Of a DNA stretch of 64,000 nt, positions 63,104-64,000 are shown piece by piece; the first letter of the stretch is position 1, and each line of letters begins with the position of its first letter. The position numbers were made by a program, and so were the translations under genes. This DNA is from Microglena sp. YARC (Eukaryota; Chlorophyta; Chlorophyceae; Chlamydomonadales; Chlamydomonadaceae), in NCBI GenBank assembly GCA_022414725.1, contig CM039464.1, positions 40,743,882 to 40,807,881 on the forward strand, written 5' to 3'. The notes below the pieces were generated by a model. That model made no database searches, was not told where the DNA came from, and was given only the letters and a program-made list of their open reading frames with translations.

Positions 63104-63631
63104 AAAACATACTTATTCTAAAAAACGCACTTTTACACACCACGAATCCCAGAACTTCATTATTCTGTTGAAATTCGGGTTCCCTAGCGAAATTTTATTA
63201 TCCGTAGCACTTAAATGGAGTTGTTTGAGCAAAATATAAGCATAGTAATTTAGCTTGCAGTGTAATTATAGCACAAAATCGCTAATTTGTCGGTGTTGCA
63301 CTCTTCTGACTCCAAGCAAGGGGGCACATAGTATATCATATAGCAATTGTGCATCTTAATTATTTTGAGCACATTATCATCAGAGCACACATTTGCATCA
63401 CAAGTCAAAAAGACAACACAATTTAGGGTATTTTGAGCAAAAATGTAACAATTCACAAGTAAGGATACGACTAAAGGGTGCCACGATCTAACATTGTGAA
63501 AGACAAGTATGCCAACATGAGCGTATACATGTGTTTGTGAGTAGATATGTTCTTAAACGATCCATTTGGAAACATATAAGGATCAAAATCCGTGAAATAG
63601 TGTCTTAGGCACTTCGGCGTTTTGCTACATT

Positions 63632-63696
63632 TCGCTTTTAGACCATAGAGCCACACATGTAATCTAGAGGTCGGCAGTTCGAATCTGCCTCGGACA
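63632..63696 (+). tRNA. tRNA-like segment in the 593-bp satellite, unit 2 (not a functional gene)
   Basis: T-arm GGCAG-TTCGAAT-CTGCC (63673-63689), with a better box B than unit 1, followed by TCGGACA. The same decayed D-arm as unit 1. Further partial copies of CTTAGACCATTGAG are at 63905 and 63966. Confidence 0.35.
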
Positions 63697-63839
63697 AAAC
63701 AATACTTTTTCTGAAAATCGCACTTTTACACACCACGAAGCCCTGAACTTCTTTATTATGTACATGTTCGAGTTCCTTGGGACACTCTATTGACCTTGGC
63801 ACTAACATTGAGTTATTTTAGCAAGACACAAGGGCTTTA

Positions 63840-63857
63840 GGGGGGGGGGGGGGGGGG
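63840..63857 (+). repeat. 18-base poly-G tract
   Basis: It interrupts the third, partial satellite unit and is followed by TCCCTCCCCCGC, a complementary C-rich stretch. Confidence 0.9.
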
Positions 63858-64000
63858 TCCCTCCCCCGCTTGTCTTGACACTTAGGCTTTTTGCTACATT
63901 CGCTCTTAGACCATTGAGTCCTTGAAGGAGGCCGTTTAGTACTTCGGCGTTTAATACATTTCACTCTTAGACCATGTTATAATCATACAACGGAAAAAAG

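Larger units (their letters stand above)
62638..63830 (+). repeat. 593-bp satellite, two units
   Basis: AAAATATAAGCATAGTAATT at 62638 recurs at 63231, and GTCGGCAGTTCG at 63078 recurs at 63671, both exactly 593 bp apart. Shared landmarks include ACACATGTAAT, TTGTCGGTGTTGCACTCTTC and AAACGATCCATTTGGAAACA. The unit itself begins with the ATATAAGCATAG motif of the 162-bp satellite, so the two are related. Confidence 0.9.

Overview
This window looks like nuclear DNA of a streptophyte (plant-lineage) eukaryote. A charophyte alga such as Chara is my best guess, not a proven assignment. The reasons are an AP2/ERF DNA-binding domain split by a GT-AG intron, short plant-type telomere motifs (CCCTAAA), a chromodomain-bearing Ty3 retrotransposon, a LINE combining RNase H with a restriction-like endonuclease (a combination known from the green-algal Dualen group), hAT-like MITEs and a tRNA-derived SINE. 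Genes are sparse and intron-rich. Most of the 64 kb is tandem or dispersed repeat. One 1000-N assembly gap lies at 44958-45957.

Layout. 1-3.1 kb: an AP2/ERF transcription factor gene on the + strand. Its AP2 domain is interrupted by a 1.1-kb intron that holds degenerate copies of the next exon's 5' boundary. 3.1-9.3 kb: about 6 kb of CCCAGCCCAAT-type minisatellite. 9.3-13.3 kb: a second minisatellite (27-bp unit) carrying six copies of a hairpin insert, an orientation switch and a 75-bp near-perfect palindrome. 13.3-24.4 kb: short dispersed repeats, three more minisatellites (45/46-bp, 22-bp and C-rich), microsatellites, and a few isolated coding-like exons. 24.6-24.9 kb: an acidic C-terminal exon. 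25-29.5 kb: little recognisable apart from one MITE. 29.6-38.7 kb: an ankyrin-repeat gene on the + strand built by tandem duplication of a module of one 99-bp phase-0 exon plus its intron. Seven intact 99-bp repeats, one split repeat and two dead ones are visible, ending in a short terminal exon. A possible signal-peptide exon lies upstream.

38.96-44.93 kb: a decayed LINE on the - strand (RT, RNase H, zinc finger, restriction-like endonuclease) with a 3' tail shared by the SINEs of this window. 46-53 kb: one isolated EF-hand-like exon, a possible 1.67-kb hAT-like element, a second LINE fragment, one minus-strand terminal exon, and an intact tRNA-headed SINE with a 13-bp target duplication. 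53.7-54.5 kb: a large foldback. 56.0-64.0 kb: a 162-bp satellite into which a 5571-bp chromovirus has inserted, followed by a 593-bp satellite that contains a tRNA-like arm.

The genes do not form an operon or pathway. What ties the window together is repeat biology: exon-intron modules duplicated in two host genes, a SINE and LINE that share a 3' tail, MITEs with hAT-type ends, and a young retrotransposon with nearly identical LTRs but broken coding frames. All calls come from reading the sequence; no database search was run.
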